From the NCBI RefSeq assembly GCF_030816195.1, contig NZ_JAUSXS010000001.1, positions 620,001 through 684,000 of the forward strand: DNA of 64,000 bases, in the 5' to 3' direction. Under the pieces are notes generated by a model. The model did not search any database, was not told the DNA's origin, and saw only the letters and a program-made list of their open reading frames with translations. This stretch comes from Pseudomonas sp. W4I3 (lineage in GTDB: Bacteria; Pseudomonadota; Gammaproteobacteria; Pseudomonadales; Pseudomonadaceae). Within the stretch, counting starts at the first letter, position 1, and every line of letters starts with the position of its first letter. Shown here piece by piece: positions 54,332 to 64,000 of this stretch. Position numbers and translations under genes: made by a program.

Positions 54332-55480
54332 ATGAAAATCACCAAACTGACGACCTTCATCGTCCCGCCGCGCTGGTGCTTCCTCAAGGTCGAAACCGAC
54401 CAGGGCGTCACCGGCTGGGGCGAGCCCGTGGTTGAAGGTCGCGCCCACACCGTGGCCGCTGCCGTCGAAGAATTGTCCGACTACCTGATCGGCAAAGACC
54501 CACGCAATATCGAAGACATCTGGACCGTGCTCTACCGTGGCGGTTTCTACCGCGGTGGCGCGGTGCACATGAGCGCCCTCGCCGGTATCGACCAGGCGCT
54601 GTGGGACATCAAGGGCAAGGCCCTGGGCGTTTCCGTCAGTGACCTGCTGGGCGGCCAGGTGCGTGACAAGATCCGCGTGTATTCGTGGATCGGTGGCGAC
54701 CGCCCGGCGGACACCGCCCGCGCCGCCAAAGAAGCCGTGGCGCGAGGTTTCACTGCGGTGAAAATGAACGGCACCGAGGAGCTGCAGTTCGTCGACAGCT
54801 TCGAAAAAGTCGACCTGGCCCTGGCCAACGTCGCTGCGGTGCGCGATGCGGTCGGGCCCAACGTGGGCATCGGCGTTGACTTCCATGGCCGCGTACACAA
54901 GCCCATGGCCAAGGTCCTGATGAAGGAGCTGGACCCGTACAAGCTGATGTTCATTGAAGAACCGGTGCTCAGCGAAAACTACGAGGCCCTCAAGGAACTG
55001 GCACCGCTCACCAGCACGCCGATTGCCCTGGGCGAGCGCCTGTTCTCGCGCTGGGACTTCAAGCGCGTGCTCAGTGAAGGCTATGTCGACATCATCCAAC
55101 CGGATGCGTCCCACGCCGGCGGCATCACCGAGACCCGCAAGATCGCCAACATGGCCGAAGCCTACGATGTGGCGCTGGCCCTGCACTGCCCGCTGGGCCC
55201 GATTGCCCTCGCCGCCTGCCTGCAACTGGATGCCGTTTGCTACAACGCGTTCATCCAGGAGCAAAGCCTGGGCATTCACTACAACGAGAGCAACGACCTG
55301 CTCGACTACGTGCGTGACCCGGGTGTGTTCGATTATGACCAGGGCTTCGTAAAGATCCCCAACGGGCCGGGCCTGGGCATTGAGATCAACGAGGAATACG
55401 TGGTTGAGCGCGCGGCCATCGGCCATCGCTGGCGCAACCCGATCTGGCGCCATGCCGACGGCAGTTTCGCCGAGTGGTGA
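54332..55480 (+). CDS. dgoD: D-galactonate dehydratase
   Basis: This 382-residue enolase-superfamily enzyme dehydrates D-galactonate to 2-keto-3-deoxygalactonate. It begins [23 protein letters not shown], has the metal-site acids in [11 protein letters not shown] and FIEEPV, and the catalytic His in [17 protein letters not shown]. Length is normal. A REPIN separates it from the transporter gene. Confidence 0.97.
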   Translation: MKITKLTTFIVPPRWCFLKVETDQGVTGWGEPVVEGRAHTVAAAVEELSDYLIGKDPRNIEDIWTVLYRGGFYRGGAVHMSALAGIDQALWDIKGKALGVSVSDLLGGQVRDKIRVYSWIGGDRPADTARAAKEAVARGFTAVKMNGTEELQFVDSFEKVDLALANVAAVRDAVGPNVGIGVDFHGRVHKPMAKVLMKELDPYKLMFIEEPVLSENYEALKELAPLTSTPIALGERLFSRWDFKRVLSEGYVDIIQPDASHAGGITETRKIANMAEAYDVALALHCPLGPIALAACLQLDAVCYNAFIQEQSLGIHYNESNDLLDYVRDPGVFDYDQGFVKIPNGPGLGIEINEEYVVERAAIGHRWRNPIWRHADGSFAEW

Positions 55481-55508
55481 TTTCCAGCTGAAACAACTGG
55501 GTTAAAAA

Positions 55509-55598
55509 ATGTGGGAGGGGGCTTGCTCCCGATAGCGCAGTGTCAGGCGACACGTTGGCGGCAGGTTCACCGCTATCGGGGCCAGCCCCCTCCCACAT
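55509..55598. repeat. REPIN inside the dgo operon
   Basis: Forward REP (55509-55533, GTGGGAGGGGGC type) and inverted REP (55575-55598) enclose about 40 bases. Pairing extends inward through GATAGCG (55531-55537) and CGCTATC (55571-55577). It separates dgoD from dgoT. Confidence 0.9.
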
Positions 55599-55662
55599 TT
55601 GATCCGGTTTCCTCAGTCAGTCTTGTTTCAGACCTCAATAAACATAAAAAGAGGCACCTCCC

Positions 55663-56967
55663 ATGCAACCTGAATCCTTGACCGGGCAGGCTTCTTTAGT
55701 CACGCCTAGCCGAAAGCGCTTTTTCATCATGGTGCTGCTGTTCATCACCGTGGTGATCAACTACCTCGACCGCAGCAACCTGTCGATTGCCGCCCCTGCG
55801 CTGACCAGCGAACTGGGCATCGACCCTGTCCATGTCGGGCTGATTTTCTCCGCATTCGGCTGGACCTACGCCGCGATGCAGATCCCTGGCGGATGGCTGG
55901 TGGACCGTGTTCCGCCGCGCATTCTCTACACCGCCGCCCTGCTGCTGTGGTCCATCGCTACCGTGATGCTGGGCTTTGCCGCCAGTTTCATCGCGTTGTT
56001 CGTGTTGCGCATGGCCGTCGGCGCGCTGGAAGCCCCGGCCTATCCGATCAACAGCCGCGTTGTGACCACCTGGTTCCCCGAGCGCGAGCGCGCCACCGCG
56101 ATTGGCGTCTACACCTCCGGGCAGTTTGTCGGGCTGGCATTTCTTACGCCCGTGCTGGCCTGGCTGCAGCATGCATTCGGCTGGCACATGGTGTTCGTTG
56201 TCACCGGTGGCGTGGGCATTCTGTGGGCGGTGATCTGGTATGCGGTGTACCGCGAGCCGAAAGATTTCAAAGGCGTCAACGCCGCCGAAATCGAGCTGAT
56301 CCGCGAAGGTGGCGGCCTGGTGGACATGCAGGAAAAAGCCGCCAAGACGCCGTTCAGTTGGGTCGACCTCGGCATTGTGCTGAGCAAGCGCAAACTCTGG
56401 GGCATCTACCTTGGCCAGTTCTGCCTGAACTCCACGCTGTGGTTTTTCCTGACTTGGTTCCCGACCTACCTGGTGAAATACCGCGGCATGGACTTCATCA
56501 AGTCCGGCCTGCTGGCCTCGCTGCCCTTCTTGGCGGCGTTCGTCGGTGTCCTGTGTTCCGGGATTTTTTCCGACTGGCTGATTCGCCGGGGCGCCTCGGT
56601 GGGCTTTGCACGCAAGTTGCCGATCATTGGCGGGCTGCTGATTTCCACCGCGATCATCGGCGCCAACTACGTGGACTCGACAGCCTGGGTCATTGCATTC
56701 CTGGCAATCGCGTTCTTCGGCAATGGCCTGGCGTCGATCACCTGGTCGTTGGTGTCCACCCTTGCACCTGCGCGTTTGCTGGGGCTGACCGGTGGCGTGT
56801 TCAACTTCATCGGTAACCTGTCGGCCATTGCCACGCCGATCGTGATTGGTTTTCTCGCCAGCGGTGATTCGTTTGCGCCAGCGATAACCTATATCGCGGT
56901 GCTGGCGTTGCTTGGCGCGCTTTCCTACGTGTTGCTGGTGGGCAAGGTCGAGCGGATCGAGCTGTGA
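55663..56967 (+). CDS. dgoT: D-galactonate/proton MFS transporter
   Basis: This 434-residue protein is an anion:cation symporter of the major facilitator superfamily, with twelve predicted membrane helices. The first region contains NYLDRSNLSIAAPALTSELGI and the loop GWLVDRVPPR after helix 2, both typical. Position after dgoKAD supports D-galactonate uptake, though related proteins carry glucarate or other sugar acids. It ends in a terminator. Confidence 0.92.
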   Translation: MQPESLTGQASLVTPSRKRFFIMVLLFITVVINYLDRSNLSIAAPALTSELGIDPVHVGLIFSAFGWTYAAMQIPGGWLVDRVPPRILYTAALLLWSIATVMLGFAASFIALFVLRMAVGALEAPAYPINSRVVTTWFPERERATAIGVYTSGQFVGLAFLTPVLAWLQHAFGWHMVFVVTGGVGILWAVIWYAVYREPKDFKGVNAAEIELIREGGGLVDMQEKAAKTPFSWVDLGIVLSKRKLWGIYLGQFCLNSTLWFFLTWFPTYLVKYRGMDFIKSGLLASLPFLAAFVGVLCSGIFSDWLIRRGASVGFARKLPIIGGLLISTAIIGANYVDSTAWVIAFLAIAFFGNGLASITWSLVSTLAPARLLGLTGGVFNFIGNLSAIATPIVIGFLASGDSFAPAITYIAVLALLGALSYVLLVGKVERIEL

Positions 56968-56971
56968 CATC

Positions 56972-56998
56972 GGGCGACCTTGAGGTCGCCCTTTTTTA
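56972..56998 (+). terminator. Intrinsic terminator after dgoT
   Basis: Arms GGGCGACC (56972-56979) and GGTCGCCC (56984-56991) around TTGA are followed by T6. It lies five bases past the dgoT stop. Confidence 0.93.
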
Positions 56999-57003
56999 TG
57001 ACG

Positions 57004-58665
57004 TTATGGCACGGACATCTCGTTACGGAACACATTGTGCGGGTCCCAATGCTGCTTGGTGCGGCGCAGGCGGCTTTCGATCATGAGGTCGGGGACGAAA
57101 ATCTTGTACCAGTACGGGTTTTTCGGATTGGCCGGGTTGCCGCCCAGATGGGTCATGTCCAGGTCGGGGTAGTTGATGTAACAACCCTCGAACTGGTCAT
57201 TCAGCGGGATCCCCTGATCATTGGCGAAGGCTTGGAAAAACAGCCCCTGAATCCAGCGGGCGGGGGCCTGGTCTGCTGCCTCGCTGGCATCGTGCCAATA
57301 GCATTGCGGTTGCCACTTCAGATAGGACGAGCGCTGTGAGGCCGACGACTCTCGGCGAACCGCCGGTGTGGGCTCGTTGATACGCCCGCCAAACGACTGG
57401 ATTTGTATCAGGCTTTGGGTCAAGTGTTCATCAGGGTCGTACAGGTGCAGGGTGTCCCAGATTGCCTGGAGCACCTGGGGGGTGAATTCACCCTTTTGGT
57501 AAGCAGACTTGTAGCGCCCACGCAGGTTGTCCCCCGAGCCATTCAAGGTTTGCTGGCACACCAGCCAATCCAGGCGTCGTGTGGCCGCCAGCGCGTCCGG
57601 CAAAGCGTTGATGGTACGTCCGCGGGCGCCGCCGCTTGGCATATGCACGACGTGAAACGGCACCAGGCATTCGGTCGCGGGCAGGCCAATGGCACCCAGC
57701 ATACTGGCGACGAAATCTTCGAAGGGTGCCTGGTCCGCCAGCCCACCGTCCCGATCGACGTAATGGATGCCCAGGGTCACATTCCCGGTGTGCTGATGGC
57801 GCATCTCAAGTTTGGTGGCCAAGCCCCACGTGTCGGGATTGCCCTGGTTGCGGGCGAACCAGGCCTGGTACGCGACAAGCAAGTCGTCGAGCCTGGTTTT
57901 TTCGGTCAGCAGCGACCAATCCCATTCCAGCACCAGCCAGAGCACTTCCTTCGGCGCGTCGGGCAATGCCTTGAAGTAGTAACTGGTGATGATGCCGAAC
58001 TGACCGCCTCCCGCGCCGCAACACGCCGCGAAGAGATTCAGCTCGTCAGGGTCTGTGCTGTCTCGCGACACATGCACCGGTTTCAGGCCGGTGCCCTCTG
58101 CGTTTGGCACCAACATATCCACACCGTGCAGCCAATCGCACACCAGGCCGTGTTTGCGTGACAGCAACCCATAGCCGCCGCCGCAGATATGCCCGCCCAG
58201 GCCCACCGAATAGCACGAGCCGCCGGGCAGTGTTTTGTTGGCCAGTTTGTACAGGCTGACGTAGGCATCCCAATTCTGCCCACCCGCCTCCAGGCGGAAG
58301 CTGTAGCGCTCAGGCCGTTCGTTTACCAACTGCGAAGGAATATTCCCGTCGGCATCGTAGACCACTTGGTTCAACGCGCTGATATCCAGGATCGACAGCA
58401 CCTCGCTGGCGTGGCCGGGCATCCTGTTGGAGACAAAGCCTTCGTAGCAATGGCCGCCGCTGCGCACCGTAATGCGGCCAGAGTCGAGCGACAGCGCCTG
58501 GGCAGCCGCCGCCATGATGTCGTCCGAACTGTGGCAGATATAGATGAAGTCAGCGCCATTGGGCGAAGACTCGCCCTGCACATTGCCCAATGGCCAGCGC
58601 AGGTTGAAGCCCTTCTGCAGGGTGGAATGACGGGGGTCCGAAGACGTGATGAGATCAAATGCCAT
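57004..58665 (-). CDS. Berberine-bridge-type FAD-dependent oxidase
   Basis: This 553-residue protein has the PCMH-type FAD domain (VRSGGHCYEGFVSN near residue 80; GGSCYSVGLGGHICGGGYGLLSRKHG near residue 148) and a C-terminal berberine-bridge domain (YWYKIFVPDLMIESRLRRTKQHWDPHNVFRNEMS). A His in SGGH and a Cys in GSCYSVG match the two residues that bind FAD covalently in glucooligosaccharide oxidase-like enzymes. No signal peptide is seen. ATG 58665 with AGGAGT upstream is chosen. Its substrate is unknown; such enzymes oxidise sugars, alcohols or alkaloids. Confidence 0.88.
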   Translation of the reverse strand: MAFDLITSSDPRHSTLQKGFNLRWPLGNVQGESSPNGADFIYICHSSDDIMAAAAQALSLDSGRITVRSGGHCYEGFVSNRMPGHASEVLSILDISALNQVVYDADGNIPSQLVNERPERYSFRLEAGGQNWDAYVSLYKLANKTLPGGSCYSVGLGGHICGGGYGLLSRKHGLVCDWLHGVDMLVPNAEGTGLKPVHVSRDSTDPDELNLFAACCGAGGGQFGIITSYYFKALPDAPKEVLWLVLEWDWSLLTEKTRLDDLLVAYQAWFARNQGNPDTWGLATKLEMRHQHTGNVTLGIHYVDRDGGLADQAPFEDFVASMLGAIGLPATECLVPFHVVHMPSGGARGRTINALPDALAATRRLDWLVCQQTLNGSGDNLRGRYKSAYQKGEFTPQVLQAIWDTLHLYDPDEHLTQSLIQIQSFGGRINEPTPAVRRESSASQRSSYLKWQPQCYWHDASEAADQAPARWIQGLFFQAFANDQGIPLNDQFEGCYINYPDLDMTHLGGNPANPKNPYWYKIFVPDLMIESRLRRTKQHWDPHNVFRNEMSVP

Positions 58666-58775
58666 GATGTACTCCTGAGAGCCAAAGATGACTTCTGATG
58701 CAGCTAACTTAACGACCGGGAGGCAAGAACGGCGCAAGGCTTGCAGAGGCGGTTAGACGGCAATAGGCATGAAGT

Positions 58776-58806
58776 GCTTGTGGGTGACGGAATGTCACCC
58801 ACAAGC
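58776..58806 (-). other. Long hairpin after trpA
   Basis: Perfect 13-base arms (58776-58788 and 58794-58806) around GGAAT lie 29 bases past the trpA stop. No T-run follows on either strand. It may stop transcription weakly or protect the trpBA mRNA end. Confidence 0.6.
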
Positions 58807-58834
58807 CTAGCGTCAGGAATCGGAACCGGCGTGC

Positions 58835-59643
58835 TTACCGACGAGCGTTACGCACGCCTTCGGCCAGCGCCGCGCAATGGCTCAATACGCCATCAATGGC
58901 TTGCTCGTTGCTACCGGCATTGGCGATGTGATCGATCAGCGCAGAACCTACCACTACACCGTCCGCCAGGCGCGCGATGGCTGCCGCTTGTTCGGGTGTA
59001 CGGATACCGAAGCCAATGCTGATCGGCAGGTCGGTGTGGCGACGCAGGCGGGTCACGGCCTCTTCGACATGCTCCAGGGTCGCTGCACCGGCACCGGTCA
59101 CGCCAGCCACCGACACGTAGTACACAAAGCCTGAGCTGCCATTGAGTACCGTCGGCAGGCGGGCGTCGTCGGTGGTCGGCGTGGTCAGGCGGATAAAGTC
59201 GATACCGGCGGCCTGGGCCGGGTCGCATAGCTCGCCGTTATGCTCGGGCGGCATGTCCACCACGATCAGGCCATCTACGCCCGCTTCCTTGGCATCGGCA
59301 ATAAACTGCGGCACGCCGTATTTGTGGATCGGGTTGAAGTAACCCATTAACACCAGCGGCGTGTCGTTGTTGTCCTTGCGGAACTCGCGGACCATTTGCA
59401 GGGTTTTCGTCAGGTTCTGCTTGGCTTCCAGCGCACGGATGTTGGCCAACTGGATCGCCGGGCCGTCGGCCATCGGGTCGGTGAAGGGCATGCCCAGCTC
59501 AATCACATCGGCGCCGGCGGCGGGCAGGCCCTTGAGGATAGCCAGCGAGGCGTCATAACCCGGGTCGCCGGCGGTGACGAAGGTCACCAGGGCGGCGCGA
59601 TTTTGTTCTTTCAGCTGCGCAAAGCGGGTTTGCAGGCGGCTCA

Positions 59644-59644
<1 letters not shown>
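58835..59644 (-). CDS. trpA: Tryptophan synthase alpha chain
   Basis: This 269-residue enzyme cleaves indole-3-glycerol phosphate to indole, passed to TrpB. The catalytic Glu and Asp lie in [15 protein letters not shown] (near residue 48), and FNPIHKYG and [10 protein letters not shown] fit the family barrel. ATG 59644 overlaps the trpB stop by one base (TGATG), so an upstream extension is rejected. Confidence 0.98.
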
Positions 59645-61873
<2,229 letters not shown>

Positions 61874-61877
<4 letters not shown>

Positions 61878-62200
61878 TCACCGCGTTTGCACAGCAGGTA
61901 AGCCGCCAGCAAACCCAGTGCGCCGACAGCCACGCCAGCTGTGGTCCATGGGTGCTCTTGTGCGTAGTCTCGGGTGGCAACACCGGTTTCGCGAATTTTG
62001 ACTTTGCTTTCTTCATAGGCGTCGCTGATCAGGTGACGGGAGTGCTTGAGGGCATTCTCGGCATTGCTTTTCAGGGCCTTCAGCGTTTTGCGCGACTCAT
62101 CGGATGCGTCGTCCTTAAGGCTCTCAAGGGATTTGAGCAGGCTCGAAATCTCGGCTTCCATGCTTTCCAGCGACGCTTTGCGTAAAGAAGTGTTGGCCAT
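61874..62200 (-). CDS. DUF883 (ElaB/YqjD-type) membrane-anchored protein
   Basis: This 108-residue protein has a long charged amphipathic region (about residues 10-80) and one C-terminal membrane helix ([19 protein letters not shown]) followed by a short basic tail. This is the DUF883 pattern; E. coli members bind ribosomes in stationary phase. Its stop overlaps the trpI stop on the other strand. Confidence 0.9.
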
Positions 62201-62357
62201 GTGGACATCTCCTGAAGTGATTGAGTGGCGTGTGTAGATACCGACTGCGGCGGTTTCAGAAAGTGCATTAAATCTGAACTTTCGTAGCCAAGCGGTCGCC
62301 TCAAGCAGTACGAATATTCACTGCTAGTCTTGATTGACGACCCACAGGAGAAACGCC

Positions 62358-62573
62358 ATGAGTGATCATCACACCTACAAGAAAGTCGAACTGGTAGGTT
62401 CTTCCACCACCAGCATCGAAGACGCGATCAATAACGCCCTGGCTGAAGCCAACAAAAGCATCAAGCATCTGGAGTGGTTCGAAGTGACCGAAACCCGTGG
62501 TCATATTGAGGACGGCAAGGCCGCGCATTTCCAGGTCACGCTCAAGGTGGGATTCCGAATCGCCAGTAGTTGA
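62358..62573 (+). CDS. Dodecin flavoprotein
   Basis: This 71-residue protein is a dodecin, a small flavin-storage protein that forms hollow dodecamers. The family pattern [24 protein letters not shown], the flavin-stacking Trp in HLEWFEV, and the [22 protein letters not shown] end are all present. CAGGAG is seven bases before ATG 62358. It ends in a terminator hairpin. Confidence 0.93.
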   Translation: MSDHHTYKKVELVGSSTTSIEDAINNALAEANKSIKHLEWFEVTETRGHIEDGKAAHFQVTLKVGFRIASS

Positions 62574-62631
62574 TCGAGCGCGTGGAACTTTGATCGCTGG
62601 CCGATTGCCATAACCTGCGCTACACCCAACA

Positions 62632-62665
62632 CGTGCCGACGCCTCAAGCGTCGGCACGCTCTTTT
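62632..62665 (+). terminator. Intrinsic terminator after the dodecin gene
   Basis: Perfect 11-base arms (62632-62642 and 62648-62658) around CTCAA are followed by CTCTTTT. It lies 59 bases past the dodecin stop and just upstream of the next gene, so it separates the two transcripts. Confidence 0.8.
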
Positions 62666-62689
62666 CAACCAGCGCAAGGAAAGTATCGG

Positions 62690-62914
62690 ATGAAGAAGTT
62701 TCTGTTAGCGGCAGGTTTGTTGAGCATCGCAGGCACGGCCCTGGCGGCGGGCAAGCCTTGTGACGAGCTGAAAAGCGAAATTGCAGCGAAAATCGACGCC
62801 AAGGGCGCTTCGGGTTATTCGCTGGAAGTGGTGGACAAAGGCGCAGCGGTCGATGGCAAGGTAGTCGGTAGCTGTGAAGGCGACACCAAGGAAATCGTCT
62901 ACAAGCGCGGATAA
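62690..62914 (+). CDS. DUF1161 periplasmic protein
   Basis: This 74-residue protein has a signal peptide (MKKFLLAAGLLSIAGTALAA) and a small mature part with two Cys residues (KPCDELK and GSCEGD) that may form a disulfide, the DUF1161 pattern. AAGGA lies before ATG 62690. Function is unknown. Confidence 0.88.
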   Translation: MKKFLLAAGLLSIAGTALAAGKPCDELKSEIAAKIDAKGASGYSLEVVDKGAAVDGKVVGSCEGDTKEIVYKRG

Positions 62915-62944
62915 TCCCGTGTTGCAGACATGCACCGGCGCACT

Positions 62945-62990
62945 TGTGGCCAGGGAACAAACCCCTGGCCACAGGCGCGTCGGTTTTTTT
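62945..62990 (+). terminator. Probable terminator after the DUF1161 gene
   Basis: Perfect 11-base arms TGTGGCCAGGG (62945-62955) and CCCTGGCCACA (62963-62973) are followed about ten bases later by T7. The gap between stem and T-run is longer than usual. It lies between convergent genes. Confidence 0.55.
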
Positions 62991-63000
62991 CGGCCCCGGT

Positions 63001-64000
63001 TTAGCCCTTCATCACCTGCGCCAGCAGTTCGTAGGAATGAATCCGGTCGGCATGCTCGTACAGGTCACAGGTGAAGATCAGTTCATCGGCGCCGGTCTGT
63101 TCGATCAGCACCTCCAGTTTGGCGCGGATTTTCGCCGGGCTCCCCACCATTGCCAAGCCGAGGAAACTGCCCACCGCCTCTTTTTCGTGGGGCAGCCACA
63201 GGCCGTCCATGGTTTTCACCGGTGGGCGCTGCACCAGGCTTTGCCCACGCATCAGCGCGAGAATGCGCTGGTACACCGAGGTCGCCAGGTAGTCGGCTTG
63301 TTCATCGGTGTCAGCGGCGACCAGCGGAATGCCGAGCATGACGTAGGGCTTGTCCAGCACGGCCGAAGGCTTGAAGTGATTGCGGTACACGCGAATCGCT
63401 TCATGCATCAGGCGCGGTGCGAAATGCGAGGCGAAGGCGTAGGGCAAGCCACGTTCACCGGCCAGTTGCGCGCTGAACAGGCTCGAACCCAGCAGCCATA
63501 CCGGTACGTTGGTGCCGGTGCCTGGTACCGCGATCACGCGTTGATCGGGCGTGCGTGGGCCGAGGTAGGCCATCAGCTCGGCCACGTCTTCAGGAAAGTC
63601 GTCCGCGCTGCCGGAGCGTTCACGGCGCAGAGCGCGGGCAGTCATCTGGTCGGAGCCGGGCGCACGGCCCAGGCCCAGGTCTATACGGCCCGGGTACAAG
63701 CTTTCCAGGGTGCCGAACTGCTCGGCGATCACCAGCGGCGCATGGTTGGGCAGCATCACCCCACCGGAGCCGACACGGATAGTCGAGGTGCCACCCGCCA
63801 GATAGCCGAGCAACACCGACGTGGCCGAGCTGGCGATACCGTCCATATTGTGGTGTTCAGCTACCCAGAAACGGTTATAACCGAGCTTTTCCACGTGCTG
63901 GGCAAGGTCCAGGGAATTGCGCAGTGACTGCGCCGGACTGCCATTGGCGCGCACGGGCACCAGGTCGAGCGTCGAGAATTTTACGTCGGACAGTGATTTC
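63001..64000 (-). CDS. Luciferase-like flavin monooxygenase (5' end outside window)
   Basis: The frame is open from the stop at 63001 to the window edge, so only the C-terminal 332 or so residues are seen. Before the GTG at 63960 the frame reads [14 protein letters not shown], which belongs to the family, so the true start is beyond 64000. Motifs such as [22 protein letters not shown] and [13 protein letters not shown] match LLM-class (MsnO8 / luxAB-like) oxidoreductases that use FMNH2. The substrate is unknown. Confidence 0.9.
   Translation of the reverse strand, partial: KSLSDVKFSTLDLVPVRANGSPAQSLRNSLDLAQHVEKLGYNRFWVAEHHNMDGIASSATSVLLGYLAGGTSTIRVGSGGVMLPNHAPLVIAEQFGTLESLYPGRIDLGLGRAPGSDQMTARALRRERSGSADDFPEDVAELMAYLGPRTPDQRVIAVPGTGTNVPVWLLGSSLFSAQLAGERGLPYAFASHFAPRLMHEAIRVYRNHFKPSAVLDKPYVMLGIPLVAADTDEQADYLATSVYQRILALMRGQSLVQRPPVKTMDGLWLPHEKEAVGSFLGLAMVGSPAKIRAKLEVLIEQTGADELIFTCDLYEHADRIHSYELLAQVMKG

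Overview
The window is the replication-origin region of a Pseudomonas chromosome, most likely of the P. fluorescens group. The evidence is the gene order atpIBEFHAGDC - parB - parA - rsmG - mnmG - mnmE - yidC - yidD - rnpA - rpmH - oriC - dnaA - dnaN - recF - gyrB, followed by plsC - gmhB - glyS - glyQ - tag - lpxL - trkA - rsmB - fmt - def - dprA - tsaC - qor - hemF - aroE and trpBA/trpI, which is the pseudomonad order. REP/REPIN palindromes of the GTGGGAGGGGGC type and near-identity of many proteins to remembered P. fluorescens sequences agree. No tRNA, rRNA, CRISPR array, IS element or prophage was seen.

Layout. 1-7283: the nine-gene F1Fo ATP synthase operon on the minus strand, with a strong predicted promoter at its head and a terminator at the window start. 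7341-11572: parB, parA, rsmG and mnmG, tightly packed. 11573-12112: an AT-rich gap with five DnaA-box-like sites, resembling a second origin. 12113-16087: an iron cell-surface-signalling cassette (ECF sigma factor, FecR-type anti-sigma factor, TonB-dependent receptor) under a Fur box, lying between mnmG and mnmE, which are normally close neighbours. 16100-20028: mnmE, yidC, yidD, rnpA and rpmH, transcribed away from the origin. 20029-20614: oriC, with five DnaA-box-like sites and an AT-rich segment. 20615-26808: dnaA, dnaN, recF and gyrB on the plus strand, with three parS sites in recF and after gyrB.

Right of gyrB. 26911-30283: a divergent two-component pair (OmpR-type regulator and CHASE2 histidine kinase), with two tiny overlapping ORFs before the kinase. 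30465-36873: phospholipid and LPS acyltransferases, heptose phosphatase, glycyl-tRNA synthetase and Tag. 36889-41120: trkA, rsmB, fmt and def. 41256-43822: a LysM-less version of a LysM-type protein, dprA and tsaC. 43928-46815: qor, hemF (behind a well-placed Anr box) and aroE. 47014-52180: a choline-O-sulfate locus (SulP transporter, ChoX, BetC, LysR regulator). 52211-58665: accessory metabolism, namely a small dioxygenase-like protein, a D-galactonate operon (dgoK, A, D, T) and a berberine-bridge-type FAD oxidase. 58835-61877: trpBA with divergent trpI. 61874-64000: DUF883, dodecin and DUF1161 proteins and the C-terminal part of a luciferase-like monooxygenase that runs off the window.

Most genes are conserved chromosomal housekeeping genes. 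The parts that look added to the conserved backbone are the FecI/FecR/receptor cassette, the CHASE2 kinase pair, and the dgo operon with its FAD oxidase. All coordinates, motifs and repeats were read by eye; family assignments are from memory and no database search was run.
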